64,000 nt of DNA, taken from contig CAVSBW010000012.1 in assembly GCA_963726295.1 (NCBI GenBank), positions 496,001-560,000 on the forward strand, written 5' to 3'. Below the pieces are notes generated by a model. That model did not search any database. It worked only from the letters and a program-made list of their open reading frames with translations, and was not told where the DNA came from. This DNA is from DASSQJ01 sp963726295 (GTDB lineage Bacteria > Actinomycetota > Actinomycetes > Actinomycetales > Dermatophilaceae). A program made the position numbers and the translations under genes. Positions 8,415-17,196 of the stretch are shown in pieces. The first letter of the stretch is position 1, and each line of letters starts with the position of its first letter.

Positions 8415-9112
8415 GCGTCCAATCCTCGCAGGTACGGGTTGGTCCCTCGTTCCCGGCGCATGGTGGTCGCGGGGCCGTGGCCGGTGAGCACGAGCGTGGA
8501 GTCGGGCAGCGGAAGCACGACGTCGCGCAGCGAGCGCCGCATCGCGGCGTCGTCGCCGCCGGGGAGGTCGGTGCGGCCGATCGAGCCGGCGAAGAGGACG
8601 TCGCCGGAGACCACGGTGCGGTCGAGCGCCTCATCGGCCGGCAGTCCGTCCGGCACCGCGTCGAGGGCGAACATCACCGAGCCCTCGGTGTGCCCCGGAG
8701 CGTGGAGCACCTCGAACGGCAGCCCGGCCAGGTCGAGCCGCTCGTGGTCGGCCACCTCGACGACGTGCTCGGGGTCCTGCCACGTGGCCCGGCGACCGAA
8801 CTGCGCCTCCATCATCGCGATGATCCCGGGGTCCACGCCGCTGAGCGGGTCCTCCAGCCGGTACCGGTCGTCGGTGTGGATGTAGGCCGCGGTGGTTCCG
8901 CCGCAGACCGGAGCGACGGCGTAGACGTGGTCGATGTGGCCGTGGGTGAGGAGCACGGCCGCGGGCCTCAGGCGGTGTTCCTCGAGCACCGCCCGCACGG
9001 TGTCCTCGACGCCGATGCCGGGGTCGACGACGAGGCACTCCTCGCCGGGTCCGGGCGCGAGTACGTAGCAGTTGGTCCCGTACACGGCGGCGGGGAAGGA
9101 GACGGCGAGCAC
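8411..9112 (-). CDS. MBL-fold metallohydrolase (glyoxalase II-like)
   Basis: The 233-residue metallo-beta-lactamase-fold protein carries the dinuclear zinc signature THGHIDH (H57, H59, D61, H62), a third His ligand in HAPGHTEGS, a bridging Asp in VVSGDVLFAGS, and a terminal His in TGHGPATTM. It resembles hydroxyacylglutathione hydrolase-like proteins (Rv2581c type). The substrate is unknown; glutathione is absent from most actinobacteria, so a mycothiol or other thioester is only a guess. It is the first gene of a two-gene operon with hisS. The cyclophilin gene is divergent on the other side. Confidence 0.9.
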   Translation of the reverse strand: MLAVSFPAAVYGTNCYVLAPGPGEECLVVDPGIGVEDTVRAVLEEHRLRPAAVLLTHGHIDHVYAVAPVCGGTTAAYIHTDDRYRLEDPLSGVDPGIIAMMEAQFGRRATWQDPEHVVEVADHERLDLAGLPFEVLHAPGHTEGSVMFALDAVPDGLPADEALDRTVVSGDVLFAGSIGRTDLPGGDDAAMRRSLRDVVLPLPDSTLVLTGHGPATTMRRERGTNPYLRGLDA

Positions 9113-9143
9113 GCCTGCGAGGGTAGTCGCCAGCAGGCGTCCC

Positions 9144-9149
9144 TACACT
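9144..9149 (+). promoter_or_regulatory. Candidate -10 box for the cyclophilin gene
   Basis: TACACT fits the actinobacterial TANNNT -10 consensus. It sits about 37 nt before the GTG at 9187 and upstream of the RBS GGAGG at 9174-9178. No clear -35 is visible. Confidence 0.35.
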
Positions 9150-9186
9150 GGTGCGCCGTTGCCGGATGACGACGGAGGAACACCGG

Positions 9187-9972
9187 GTGACCAGGAAGCA
9201 GGAGCGGGCACGGGCACGACGCCGCTACGAGAAGCGGCAGTCGTCGATGGTGCAGCGTGCGGCGGACCGCGACCGCCTGCGCGTGGTGGGCGTGATGGCC
9301 GGTGTCGTCGGGCTCGTCGTGGTGGTGCTGGCCGTGCTGGGCGCCGTGTTCTCCACCGTGCAGCCGGCGGCGGCGCGTACCGCGGCGGGCTGCGAGCCCC
9401 CACCCCAGTCGCTCGGTACCGCCGCCGAGCTCGAGCTGCCGGACAAGGCCACGGTGGCCGGGAAGCAGTACACCGCGACGATCACGACCAACTGCGGCGA
9501 CATCGAGGTCGACCTCGACGCGGCCGACGCACCCCAGGCGGTGGCGTCGTTCGTCCAGCTGGCCCGCGAGAACTACTGGCTCGACGGGCCGTGCCACCGG
9601 CTCACGACGTCAGAGACCCTCAAGGTCCTCCAGTGCGGCGACCCCACGGGGACCGGCCAGGGCACGCCGGGCTACGGATTCGGCGTCGAGAACGCCCCGG
9701 AGGACGGGAAGTACCCGCGCGGGACCCTGGCCATGGCCCGCACCAGCGACCCCGAGAAGGGCAACGGCGGCCAGTTCTTCATCGTGTACGGCGACACCAC
9801 CCTCCCCGACCCCGATGGCTACACCGTGTTCGGCACCGTCACCGCCGGGTTGGATATCGTCGACGCCGAGGCCGCCGCCGGAGTAGCCCCGGGTGGGTCG
9901 AGCACCGACGACGGTCCTCCCGCCGCACCGATCAGCATCCTGCGCGTTGCTGTCACCGAGAAGAAGGCCTGA
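9187..9972 (+). CDS. Membrane-anchored peptidyl-prolyl isomerase, cyclophilin type
   Basis: The 261-residue protein has a basic cytoplasmic N-terminus, one transmembrane helix (about residues 38-58, VVGVMAGVVGLVVVVLAVLG), and an extracytoplasmic cyclophilin domain from about residue 95. Family landmarks visible are YTATITTNCGDIEVDLDA, FVQLARENYW, GNGGQFFIVYGDT and GYTVFGTVTAGLDIV. The usual catalytic Arg of the FHR motif is replaced (CHRLTTSE), so activity may differ from classic PpiA. I chose the GTG at 9187 because the strong GGAGG at 9174-9178 sits 8 nt before it; earlier in-frame starts lack this. It corresponds to Rv2582 (ppiB) by position, divergent from the MBL-hisS pair. Confidence 0.9.
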   Translation: MTRKQERARARRRYEKRQSSMVQRAADRDRLRVVGVMAGVVGLVVVVLAVLGAVFSTVQPAAARTAAGCEPPPQSLGTAAELELPDKATVAGKQYTATITTNCGDIEVDLDAADAPQAVASFVQLARENYWLDGPCHRLTTSETLKVLQCGDPTGTGQGTPGYGFGVENAPEDGKYPRGTLAMARTSDPEKGNGGQFFIVYGDTTLPDPDGYTVFGTVTAGLDIVDAEAAAGVAPGGSSTDDGPPAAPISILRVAVTEKKA

Positions 9973-9974
9973 CC

Positions 9975-11336
9975 GTGCCCGACGACACGCCCGTCCCCCG
10001 CCGCCCGAGCATCCCGTCACCGGCGGCGCTCGCCGGTCGGCTGCATGCCCGTCCGTCCGCCGCGCCCGCGGCGCCCGCGCACTCCGAGTCGGCGCGCTTC
10101 GGACGGGTCGCGGAGGACGGCACCGTCTTCGTCACCCTCGGTGAGGAGGAGCGCGAGGTCGGCTCCTACCCGGGCGCCACCCCCGACGAGGCCCTCCAGT
10201 ACTTCGCCCGCAAGTACGACGAGCTCGCCGCGTCCGCGGACCTGCTCGAGGCCCGGCTCGGCAACCCCGACGTCGGCGCCAGGGAGGTCGAGGGCGGCCT
10301 GGCGACCCTCAAGGAGCACATCGAGCAGGCGGGCGTCGTCGGCGACCTCGCGGCCCTGGACGCCACGGTGGCGCGGATCGAGGCGGGCCTGGAGTCCAAG
10401 CGCGCCGCCGAGAGCGAGCAGCGACAGGCCGCCCGCGCCCAGGCCGCCACCGAGCGCGAGGCCATCGTCGTGGAGGCCGAGAAGATCGCCGCCCAGCCCC
10501 CGGGATCGACGCAGTGGAAGCGCAGCAGCGAGCAGATGCGCGGGCTCCTCGACCAGTGGAAGCAGCACCAGCGCGCGGCCGCCAAGCTCGACAAGCCCAC
10601 CGAGGCCGCCCTCTGGCAGCGGTTCAGCCACGCCCGGAACACCTTCGACAAGGCCCGCCGGGCGTGGTTCGCCGAGCTTGAGACCACCCGCGCGGACGCC
10701 AAGGCCACGAAGGAGGAGCTCGTCGCCGAGGCCGAGGCGCTCTCGGAGAGCACCGACTGGGGCCCCACCGCCCGCGCCTACAAGCAGCTGATGGACCGGT
10801 GGCGCAGCGCCGGCCGGGCAAGCCGGGCCGACGACGACGCGCTCTGGGAGCGTTTCCGGGCCGCCCAGGACGCGTTCTTCACCCGCAAGGACGCCGTGGC
10901 CGCCGAGGAGGACGAGCGCTTCCGGGGCAACCTGGCCGTCAAGGAGGAGCTCCTCGTCGAGGCCGAGGCCCTGCTGCCGGTCACCGACCTCGACAGCGCC
11001 AAGTCCGCGCTGCGCTCCATCCAGGAGCGCTGGGACGCCGCCGGCAAGGTGCCGAGGGGCGACCTCGAGCGCGTCGAGAAGCGGATGCGCCGGGTCGAGT
11101 CCGCGGTCCGCGACGCCGAGGACGCCCGGTGGAAGCGCACCAACCCCGAGGCCGCCGCACGGGCCAAGTCGCTGCTCGACCAGCTCGAGGGGTCGGTGGC
11201 GGCCATCGAGAAGGAGGTGGCCGAGGCGGAGGCCGCGGGCAAGGAGTCCACGGCCGCGTCCGCCCGCGAGCGGCTGGCGGCGCAGCAGGAGTGGCTGGCC
11301 CAGGCCCGGGCGAACCTCGACGAGTTCGGCGGCTGA
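9975..11336 (+). CDS. DUF349 domain protein, coiled-coil
   Basis: The 453-residue product is dominated by repeated DUF349-type helical units, each with a W in a QWKR/RWRSAGR/ERWDAAGK context (for example PGSTQWKRSSEQMRGLLDQW, MDRWRSAGRASRADDDALW, IQERWDAAGKVPRGDLE). It is rich in Glu, Ala, Lys and Arg and will be largely coiled coil. The family is linked in some bacteria to RNA or replication stress, but its function is not established. The start is GTG at 9975, 2 nt after the cyclophilin stop, so the two genes form an operon. It converges on rel and shares an intergenic hairpin with it. Confidence 0.88.
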   Translation: MPDDTPVPRRPSIPSPAALAGRLHARPSAAPAAPAHSESARFGRVAEDGTVFVTLGEEEREVGSYPGATPDEALQYFARKYDELAASADLLEARLGNPDVGAREVEGGLATLKEHIEQAGVVGDLAALDATVARIEAGLESKRAAESEQRQAARAQAATEREAIVVEAEKIAAQPPGSTQWKRSSEQMRGLLDQWKQHQRAAAKLDKPTEAALWQRFSHARNTFDKARRAWFAELETTRADAKATKEELVAEAEALSESTDWGPTARAYKQLMDRWRSAGRASRADDDALWERFRAAQDAFFTRKDAVAAEEDERFRGNLAVKEELLVEAEALLPVTDLDSAKSALRSIQERWDAAGKVPRGDLERVEKRMRRVESAVRDAEDARWKRTNPEAAARAKSLLDQLEGSVAAIEKEVAEAEAAGKESTAASARERLAAQQEWLAQARANLDEFGG

Positions 11337-11405
11337 GGACCCCCGACCTCAGCGACCTCCGGGAACCTTCACCGGACCCACGGAACCTCACCGACGGACG
11401 CGGTT

Positions 11406-11426
11406 CCTTCACGTCGCCCGTGAAGG
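11406..11426. terminator. Hairpin between convergent DUF349 gene and rel
   Basis: CCTTCACG (11406-11413) pairs with CGTGAAGG (11419-11426) over a 5-nt loop. A longer-range copy, GGAACCTTCAC at 11362-11372, can pair with GTGAAGGTTCC at 11420-11430. The two alternative stems lie between convergent stop codons, so this is probably a bidirectional terminator. Confidence 0.5.
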
Positions 11427-11456
11427 TTCCGGCATCCGGAGAGGATGTGTCGCGGG

Positions 11457-13787
11457 TCAGTGGGCGTCGTCGCGGCGGCCGCCCGTGACCCGGGTCGCGT
11501 CGAGGACTCCGTCGACCCGTTGGACCGCTCGGATGACGTGCCCGAGGTGCCCCGGGTCCCCCATCTCGAAGGTGAAGCGCAGCATCGCCACCCGGTTACG
11601 GCTGGTCTGCACGGCGGCCGACAGGATGTTCACCCCGTGGTCGGAGATGACCCGCGTGACATCGGAGAGGAGCCCCGAGCGGTCGAGCGCCTCCACCTGG
11701 AGCTGGACGAGGAAGACGCTGCCGGCCGTGGGGGCCCACTCGACGTCGATGATCTTCTCCGGCTGGGCGAGCAGGGCATCGGCGTTCGAGCAGTCGCGGC
11801 GGTGCACCGAGACGCCGTTGCCCCGCGTCACGAACCCGAGGATGTCGTCGCCGGGCACGGGCGTGCAGCAGCGGGCCAGCTTGACCCACACGTCCGACAT
11901 CCCCTTGACGACCACACCGGGGTCGCCGGAGCGGCGCGTGGACGGGCGGACCGACACCGGGCTCGCGGCCTCGGCCATGTCCTCGCTGGCGCCCTCCTCG
12001 CCACCGATGGCGGCGACGAGCCGGGAGACGACGTGCTGGGCGGAGACGTGCTGCTCCCCGATGGCGGCGTAGAGGGCGTCGATCGACGACAGCCGCAGCT
12101 CCTCGGCGACGCCGGTGAGCGACTCGACGGAGGCCAGCCGCTGCAGGGGCAGGCCCTGCTTGCGCATCGCCTTGGCCAGCGTCTCCTTGCCGGCCTCGAT
12201 CCGCTCCTCGCGCCGCTCGCGGGTGAACCAGTGCTTGATCTTGTTGCGCGCCCGTGCCGACCGCACGAAGTTGAGCCAGTCGCGGGACGGGCCCGCGGAG
12301 TCGGCCTTGGAGGTGAGGACCTCGACGACGTCACCGTTGTCGAGCCGGCTCTCGAGCGGCACCAGCCGGCCGTTGACCCGCGCCCCGATGCAGTGGTGAC
12401 CCACCTCGGTGTGCACCGCGTAGGCGAAGTCGACAGGCGTCGACCCGGCCGGCAGCCCCACGAGCTGCCCCTTGGGCGTGAAGACGTACACCTCGCTGGC
12501 GTTGATCTCGAACCGCAGCGACTCGAGGAACTCCCCGGGGTCGGCGGTCTCCTTCTGCCAGTCCAGCAGCTGGCGCAGCCAGGCCATGTCGCCGGCCGGG
12601 TCGCTGCTGCCGTCGCGGGCCTGCACCGCATCGGTGCCGCCCGCGTTCTTGGCCTGCACGTCCTCCTTGTACTTCCAGTGCGCCGCGACGCCGTACTCCG
12701 CACGACGGTGCATCGTGTGGGTGCGGATCTGGATCTCCACCGCCTTGCCCTCGGGCCCGATGACCGTCGTGTGCAACGACTGGTACATGTTGAACTTGGG
12801 CATCGCGATGTAGTCCTTGAAGCGCCCCGGCACCGGGTTCCACCGGGCGTGCAGCGCCCCCAGCGCGGCGTAGCAGTCGCGGACGGTGTCGACGAGCACG
12901 CGGACCGCCACGAGGTCGTAGATCTGCTCGAAGTCGCGACCCCCCACGATCATCTTCTGGTACACGGAGTAGTAGTGCTTCGGGCGGCCGGTCACCGTCG
13001 CCTTGATCTTCGCCCCGCGCAGGTCGGCTCCCACCTGGTCGCGGACGCCGGCGAGGTACTCCTCGCGGGCGGGGGCCCGCTCGGCCACGAGCCGGACGAT
13101 CTCGTCGTACACCTTGGGGTAGAGCGCCTGGAAGGAGAGGTCCTCCAGCTCCCACTTGATGGTGTTCATGCCGAGCCTGTGGGCCAGCGGCGCGTAGATC
13201 TCGAGGGTCTCCTTGGCCTTGCGCTGGGCGCTCTCGCGGGAGACGTAGCGCCAGGTGCGGGCATTGTGGAGGCGGTCGGCGAGCTTGATGACGAGGACAC
13301 GGATGTCGCGCGCCATCGCGATCACCATCTTGCGCACGGTCTCGGCCTGGGCCGCCTGGCCGTAGTTGACCTTGTCGAGCTTGGTGACACCGTCGACGAG
13401 CATCGCGATCTCGTCGCCGAAGTCGCGGCGGAGCGCGTCGAGGCTGTAGGCGGTGTCCTCGACGGTGTCGTGCAGCAGCGCGGCGGCCAGCGTGGTCGGC
13501 GTCATGCCGAGCTCGGCGAGGATCGTCGTGACGGCCAGCGGGTGGGTGATGTAGTCGTCACCGCTGCGGCGCTTCTGCCCCTCGTGGGCCCGCTCGGCCA
13601 CGGCGTACGCGCGCTCGACGATCGCGAGGTCGGCCTTGGGGTGAGTGGAGCGGACCACCTGGAGCAGCGGCTCGAGCACCGGGTTGGCCGGTGGGCGGTT
13701 TCGGCCGACCCGCGCCAGCGCCGCGCGCGCACGGGCCCGCGACCCCCCGGCACCACTGGGGGGCGCAGCCGTGGTGTGCTCCGCCAT
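11457..13787 (-). CDS. rel: Bifunctional (p)ppGpp synthetase/hydrolase Rel
   Basis: Rel makes and degrades the stringent-response alarmone. Domains of the 776-residue protein are the N-terminal HD hydrolase with an intact H106-D107...E110-D111 set (LLHDTVEDT), the synthetase domain with RPKHYYSVYQKM and MPKFNMYQSLHTTVIG, TGS (VYVFTPKGQLVGLPAG), a helical/zinc region with RCCTPVPGDDILGFVTRG, and C-terminal ACT (VQLQVEALDRSGLLSDVTRVI). Both catalytic centres look functional. The ATG at 13787 is preceded by TACACT with 6 nt between, suggesting a leaderless transcript. In mycobacteria apt lies between secF and rel; here it is absent from that place. Confidence 0.97.
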   Translation of the reverse strand: MAEHTTAAPPSGAGGSRARARAALARVGRNRPPANPVLEPLLQVVRSTHPKADLAIVERAYAVAERAHEGQKRRSGDDYITHPLAVTTILAELGMTPTTLAAALLHDTVEDTAYSLDALRRDFGDEIAMLVDGVTKLDKVNYGQAAQAETVRKMVIAMARDIRVLVIKLADRLHNARTWRYVSRESAQRKAKETLEIYAPLAHRLGMNTIKWELEDLSFQALYPKVYDEIVRLVAERAPAREEYLAGVRDQVGADLRGAKIKATVTGRPKHYYSVYQKMIVGGRDFEQIYDLVAVRVLVDTVRDCYAALGALHARWNPVPGRFKDYIAMPKFNMYQSLHTTVIGPEGKAVEIQIRTHTMHRRAEYGVAAHWKYKEDVQAKNAGGTDAVQARDGSSDPAGDMAWLRQLLDWQKETADPGEFLESLRFEINASEVYVFTPKGQLVGLPAGSTPVDFAYAVHTEVGHHCIGARVNGRLVPLESRLDNGDVVEVLTSKADSAGPSRDWLNFVRSARARNKIKHWFTRERREERIEAGKETLAKAMRKQGLPLQRLASVESLTGVAEELRLSSIDALYAAIGEQHVSAQHVVSRLVAAIGGEEGASEDMAEAASPVSVRPSTRRSGDPGVVVKGMSDVWVKLARCCTPVPGDDILGFVTRGNGVSVHRRDCSNADALLAQPEKIIDVEWAPTAGSVFLVQLQVEALDRSGLLSDVTRVISDHGVNILSAAVQTSRNRVAMLRFTFEMGDPGHLGHVIRAVQRVDGVLDATRVTGGRRDDAH

Positions 13788-13793
13788 GCAGGG

Positions 13794-13799
13794 AGTGTA
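13794..13799 (-). promoter_or_regulatory. Candidate -10 box, leaderless rel transcript
   Basis: Read on the minus strand, this is TACACT, exactly 6 nt before the rel ATG. A start site about 7 nt downstream of the hexamer would coincide with the A of the start codon. Confidence 0.4.
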
Positions 13800-13851
13800 G
13801 TTGGCGGACCTGCAGGTCAGGTCACGCCCGTCCGACGCGGGTGGCCCCGGG

Positions 13852-15012
13852 TCAGCCGCGCTTGGACTTCGGTTCGCGCTTGGGCTGGTTGCGCGGGCCG
13901 GAGCGGGCGTACTGGTGAACCGACTTGCCGGTGAGGGTCGAGCCCTCGGCCGGCCGCGCGACGCCACCGCCGTGCGTGGCGGCCACGGCCTCGCCGCCCT
14001 CACCCTGCTGCTCGTCGAGCGCCGCCTGGCGCGCGACCCGGGCGTCGTGGCGCTGGGCCCGCTTGTCGAGGTCGACGATCGGCTCCTCCCTGCTGCGCAG
14101 CGACACCAGCAGCGGGGTGGCGATGAAGATCGAGGAGTAGCCACCGACGAGGATGCCGATGAAGAGCACGAGCGAGAGGTCGAGCAGCGTGCCCGGCCCG
14201 AGGGCGAAGGCCCCGACCGCGAGGATGGCCGTGATCGGCAGGAGCGCGACGACCGTGGTGTTGATCGACCGCACCATGGTCTGGTTGACCGCGAGGTTCG
14301 CGGCCGACGCGTAGCTGCGGCGGCCGTTCGCGAACGCCTCAGCCGTGTTCTCGCGCACCTTGTCGAAGACGACCACGGTGTCGTACAGCGAGTAGCCGAG
14401 CACCGTGAGGAACCCGATCATCGTCGCCGGCGAGACCTCGAACCCGGTCCAGGCGTAGACGCCGGCAGTGATGACGAGGTCGTGGGCCAGCGCGAAGAGC
14501 GCGGCCACGGACATCTTCCACGTGCGGAAGTACAACGCCATGACCACCGCGACGAGCAGGAGGAAGGTGACGAGCGCCTGGAGCGCCTTGGTGCTCACCG
14601 TGGCCCCCCAGGAGGGCCCGATGAACGTGGCCGACACCTCGGCGGCGGGGACGTCGAACTCCTTGGCGAGGGCGTCGCGCACCTGGGCGCTCTGCGCCTC
14701 GTCGAGACGCTCGGTCTGGACCCGCACGGTCGACCCGCCGACGAGGGTGACGTTGACCCCCGACTCTGCCGTGCCGGCGGCGTCGCGGGCCCGGGCCTCG
14801 TAGTTGTCGGCGTTCGCGACGTTGGAGACCCGGAACTCCGAGCCGCCCTTGAACTCGAGCCCGAGGTTGAGGCCGTTGACGAGCAGTCCGAGCAGGGCGA
14901 TGGCGATGACGACGGCCGAGCCGATGTAGAAGCTGCGGCGGCGGGCGACGACGGGCACCGACCGGGCGCCGGTGTAGAGGTCGTTGCCGAGCTGGCTGAA
15001 GCTGAGGCTCAT
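13852..15012 (-). CDS. secF: Protein translocase subunit SecF
   Basis: SecF partners SecD in the proton-driven SecDF complex that helps exported proteins leave the Sec channel. The 386-residue product has TM1 (about residues 30-50), the FKGGSEFRV motif just after it, a periplasmic domain, and five further helices including the conserved TVLGYSLYDTVVVFDKVREN signature of TM4-5. The C-terminus is a long basic, cytoplasmic tail of about 90 residues rich in Lys/Arg and Gln. The ATG overlaps the secD stop (ATGA). Confidence 0.97.
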   Translation of the reverse strand: MSLSFSQLGNDLYTGARSVPVVARRRSFYIGSAVVIAIALLGLLVNGLNLGLEFKGGSEFRVSNVANADNYEARARDAAGTAESGVNVTLVGGSTVRVQTERLDEAQSAQVRDALAKEFDVPAAEVSATFIGPSWGATVSTKALQALVTFLLLVAVVMALYFRTWKMSVAALFALAHDLVITAGVYAWTGFEVSPATMIGFLTVLGYSLYDTVVVFDKVRENTAEAFANGRRSYASAANLAVNQTMVRSINTTVVALLPITAILAVGAFALGPGTLLDLSLVLFIGILVGGYSSIFIATPLLVSLRSREEPIVDLDKRAQRHDARVARQAALDEQQGEGGEAVAATHGGGVARPAEGSTLTGKSVHQYARSGPRNQPKREPKSKRG

Positions 15013-16784
15013 GCCCGGCTCCCTTCGGTCTCGCGGACGGCGGGCGGCGCGGTGGTGAACCTCCCGCGCCCGGCGTAGCGCGTGGTCCGCGCACCGAGGC
15101 GGCGGGGGTCGAGCCCGGACCACGGGTGGCCGTCACGGAAGAACGGCCGCCGGGCCAGCAGGGCCACGGTCGGGTGGGTGAAGAGGAAGACGATGACGAG
15201 GTCGAGGATCGTCGTCAGCCCGAGGGTGAAGGCGAAGCCGCGGACGTTCGACGTCGCCAGCGTGTAGAGGACGAGCGCGGCGAGGAAGTTGACACTGTCG
15301 GCGGCGAGGATGGTCCGCTTGGCACGGTTCCACCCCGTCTCGACCGCGCTCTGCAGCGATCGGCCCTCGCGCAGCTCGTCCCTGATCCGTTCGAAGTAGA
15401 CGATGAAGCTGTCCGCCGTGAACCCGATGGCGACGATGAGGCCGGTGACGCCGGCCATGTCGAGCCGGTAGTTGTGCGACCAGCCGAGGATCGTCACCAC
15501 CAGGTAGGTGAGCACACCGGCGATCACGAGCGAGGCGACCGTCACCAGCCCGAGCAGGCGGTACTGGAAGACCGAGTACACGACGACGAGCAGCAGTCCG
15601 ACGAGGCCGGCGATGAGGCCGTAGCGCAGCTGGTCGGCACCGAGGGTCGGGCTGATGTCGGTGCTCGTCTGGAGCGTGAACGACAACGGCAGCGCACCGA
15701 ACTTCAGCTGGTCCGCGAGGGCGCGGGCCGACTCGAGAGTGAAGCTTCCGGTGATGCTCGCCCGGCCGTTGGTGATCGCGCTCTGGAAGTACGGCGCGAC
15801 GATGACCTTGCCGTCGAGCACCGTGGCCATCTGGTTCTGGGGCGCGGGAAGCGCAACCATCTCGCGGCTGATGTCGGCGTACTTGGCGGCGCCCTCGCTG
15901 TTGAAGGACAGCGCGATCTCGACCTCGCTGGTCACCGCGCCCTGCTGGTTGGTGGCGTACCCGGCGGTGGCGTCCTCGATGGTGTCACCGGAGACGACGA
16001 CCGGGCCGAGGATGTACTTCGCCGTGCCGTCGGCGGAGCAGGTCACGAGCGGCTTCGCGGGGTCGTCCACGAGGTTGTCGAGGGCCGTCGGGTCGGAGCA
16101 GTCGAGCTGGTCGTACTCCTGCTGGACCTCGGGGGTGATCCACGCCAGGTCGGTCGGGCTGGTCGGCTCGGCGGAGCCGGAGCCCGCGGCGGACGGGCTG
16201 GCGCTGGGCGAGGCCGAGCCGCTCGGTGACGGCGACGCCGCCGTCAGGGCGCCGTTGACGGCGCTGTTCTTGGTCGACGTCGCGCTGGGCGAGGGCGACG
16301 GGGAGGCCGACGCCTTGGGCGACGTGGACCCGCTCGGGGCGGGCGTGGCCCCGCCGGTGGCCGTCGGTGCGGGCTGGGGGGTGCCGGCCGAGACGGCGAG
16401 CACCGGGCGGAACTGCATCTGCGAGGACTGCTGGAGCGCGTCCTTGGTCTGCTGCGAGGGGACCTCGGGCAGGCTCACGACGATGTTGCGGTCGCCCTGG
16501 GTCGTGACCTCGGCCCCGGAGATGCCGCCGGCGTCGACGCGCTGGACGATGATGTCGCGGGCCTGCGAGAGCTGCTCGGGCGAGACGGCGGCATCGCCGG
16601 TGACCTTGGGCTCGAGCACCATCTGGGTGCCGCCCTTGAGGTCCAGCCCGAGCTTGGGGGCCAGCCCGCCGTCGGACCAGATGTTCGCGCCGGCGAGCAG
16701 GCCGACGAGGGCCACCACGATGACGCCGAGGATGATGAGTGAGCGGGTGGCGTGCGAGCGCTGCGAGGAGGCGGCGGCCATCAC
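15009..16784 (-). CDS. secD: Protein translocase subunit SecD
   Basis: The 591-residue SecD has an N-terminal TM helix (about residues 14-34), the motif GLDLKGGTQMVLEP, a periplasmic P1 domain, and five C-terminal helices with the conserved GVTGLIVAIGFTADSFIVYFERIRDE. An unusual low-complexity insert of about 90 residues, made of Ala, Pro, Ser, Thr and Gly (about residues 135-225), interrupts the P1 domain after the QMQFRPVL strand. It contains SPSPSPSATST-type repeats. Such inserts occur in other actinobacterial SecD proteins and are probably disordered outside the membrane. It overlaps secF and yajC by 4 bp each. Confidence 0.97.
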   Translation of the reverse strand: MMAAASSQRSHATRSLIILGVIVVALVGLLAGANIWSDGGLAPKLGLDLKGGTQMVLEPKVTGDAAVSPEQLSQARDIIVQRVDAGGISGAEVTTQGDRNIVVSLPEVPSQQTKDALQQSSQMQFRPVLAVSAGTPQPAPTATGGATPAPSGSTSPKASASPSPSPSATSTKNSAVNGALTAASPSPSGSASPSASPSAAGSGSAEPTSPTDLAWITPEVQQEYDQLDCSDPTALDNLVDDPAKPLVTCSADGTAKYILGPVVVSGDTIEDATAGYATNQQGAVTSEVEIALSFNSEGAAKYADISREMVALPAPQNQMATVLDGKVIVAPYFQSAITNGRASITGSFTLESARALADQLKFGALPLSFTLQTSTDISPTLGADQLRYGLIAGLVGLLLVVVYSVFQYRLLGLVTVASLVIAGVLTYLVVTILGWSHNYRLDMAGVTGLIVAIGFTADSFIVYFERIRDELREGRSLQSAVETGWNRAKRTILAADSVNFLAALVLYTLATSNVRGFAFTLGLTTILDLVIVFLFTHPTVALLARRPFFRDGHPWSGLDPRRLGARTTRYAGRGRFTTAPPAVRETEGSRA

Positions 16785-17056
16785 CGCTCCTCTGCCGAGC
16801 GCATGCCGATGGCTCGGCGGTCGAAGCGCAGCACGGTGCCGTCACCGGGGTCCAGGGTGACGACCTTGTCGTCGATGGACGTGATCGTGCCGTAAAGGCC
16901 CGAGGTCGTGAGCACCTCGTCGCCGACCTCGAGGGAGGCCTGGAGGGCCTGGGTCTGCTTCTGGCGGTTCCGCTGCGAGATGAACATCCACGCGAGGAGG
17001 AGGAACGGGAGGCCGAGGATCAGCAGGTAGGTGAGGGAGCCGGAGCCGGAGGACAT
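16781..17056 (-). CDS. yajC: Preprotein translocase subunit YajC
   Basis: YajC is the small accessory subunit that associates with SecDF. The 91-residue protein has an N-terminal TM helix (about residues 8-26, LTYLLILGLPFLLLAWMF) and the typical soluble domain with LEVGDEVLTTSGLYGTITSIDDKVVTLD. It is the first gene of yajC-secD-secF, each pair overlapping by 4 bp. A promoter-like TTGGTC-N18-TAGAAT element lies about 85 nt upstream. Confidence 0.96.
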   Translation of the reverse strand: MSSGSGSLTYLLILGLPFLLLAWMFISQRNRQKQTQALQASLEVGDEVLTTSGLYGTITSIDDKVVTLDPGDGTVLRFDRRAIGMRSAEER

Positions 17057-17108
17057 GGAGTGGACATTCCTTGCAGTCTGGGTCGCCCAGGGGTGCCCGG
17101 GCAGTGGT

Positions 17109-17131
17109 TCGGCCCGGACGCACCGGGCCGA
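17109..17131 (-). terminator. Hairpin between ruvB and yajC
   Basis: A perfect 9-bp GC-rich stem (17109-17117 with 17123-17131) closes a 5-nt loop. It could end ruvCAB transcription. It also falls exactly at the predicted 5' end of the yajC transcript, where it could stabilise that mRNA. Confidence 0.45.
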
Positions 17132-17137
17132 GGGTCG

Positions 17138-17167
17138 ATTCTAGGCGAGAGGCCCGCACCTGACCAA
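17138..17167 (-). promoter_or_regulatory. Candidate promoter of yajC-secD-secF
   Basis: On the minus strand TTGGTC (17167-17162) is followed by an 18-nt spacer and TAGAAT (17143-17138). This is one of the better sigma70-type matches in the window. It would start transcription near 17131, about 75 nt before the yajC ATG. Confidence 0.45.
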
Positions 17168-17196
17168 CGAGGCACGGCCGTGGCCGGTGCCCGTTC

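Noticed and set aside
11445..13934. Long open frame (829 codons) opposite rel
   Set aside because: Antisense shadow of a secure gene in GC-rich DNA; composition is Arg/Asp/Val/Leu/His-rich with no domain.
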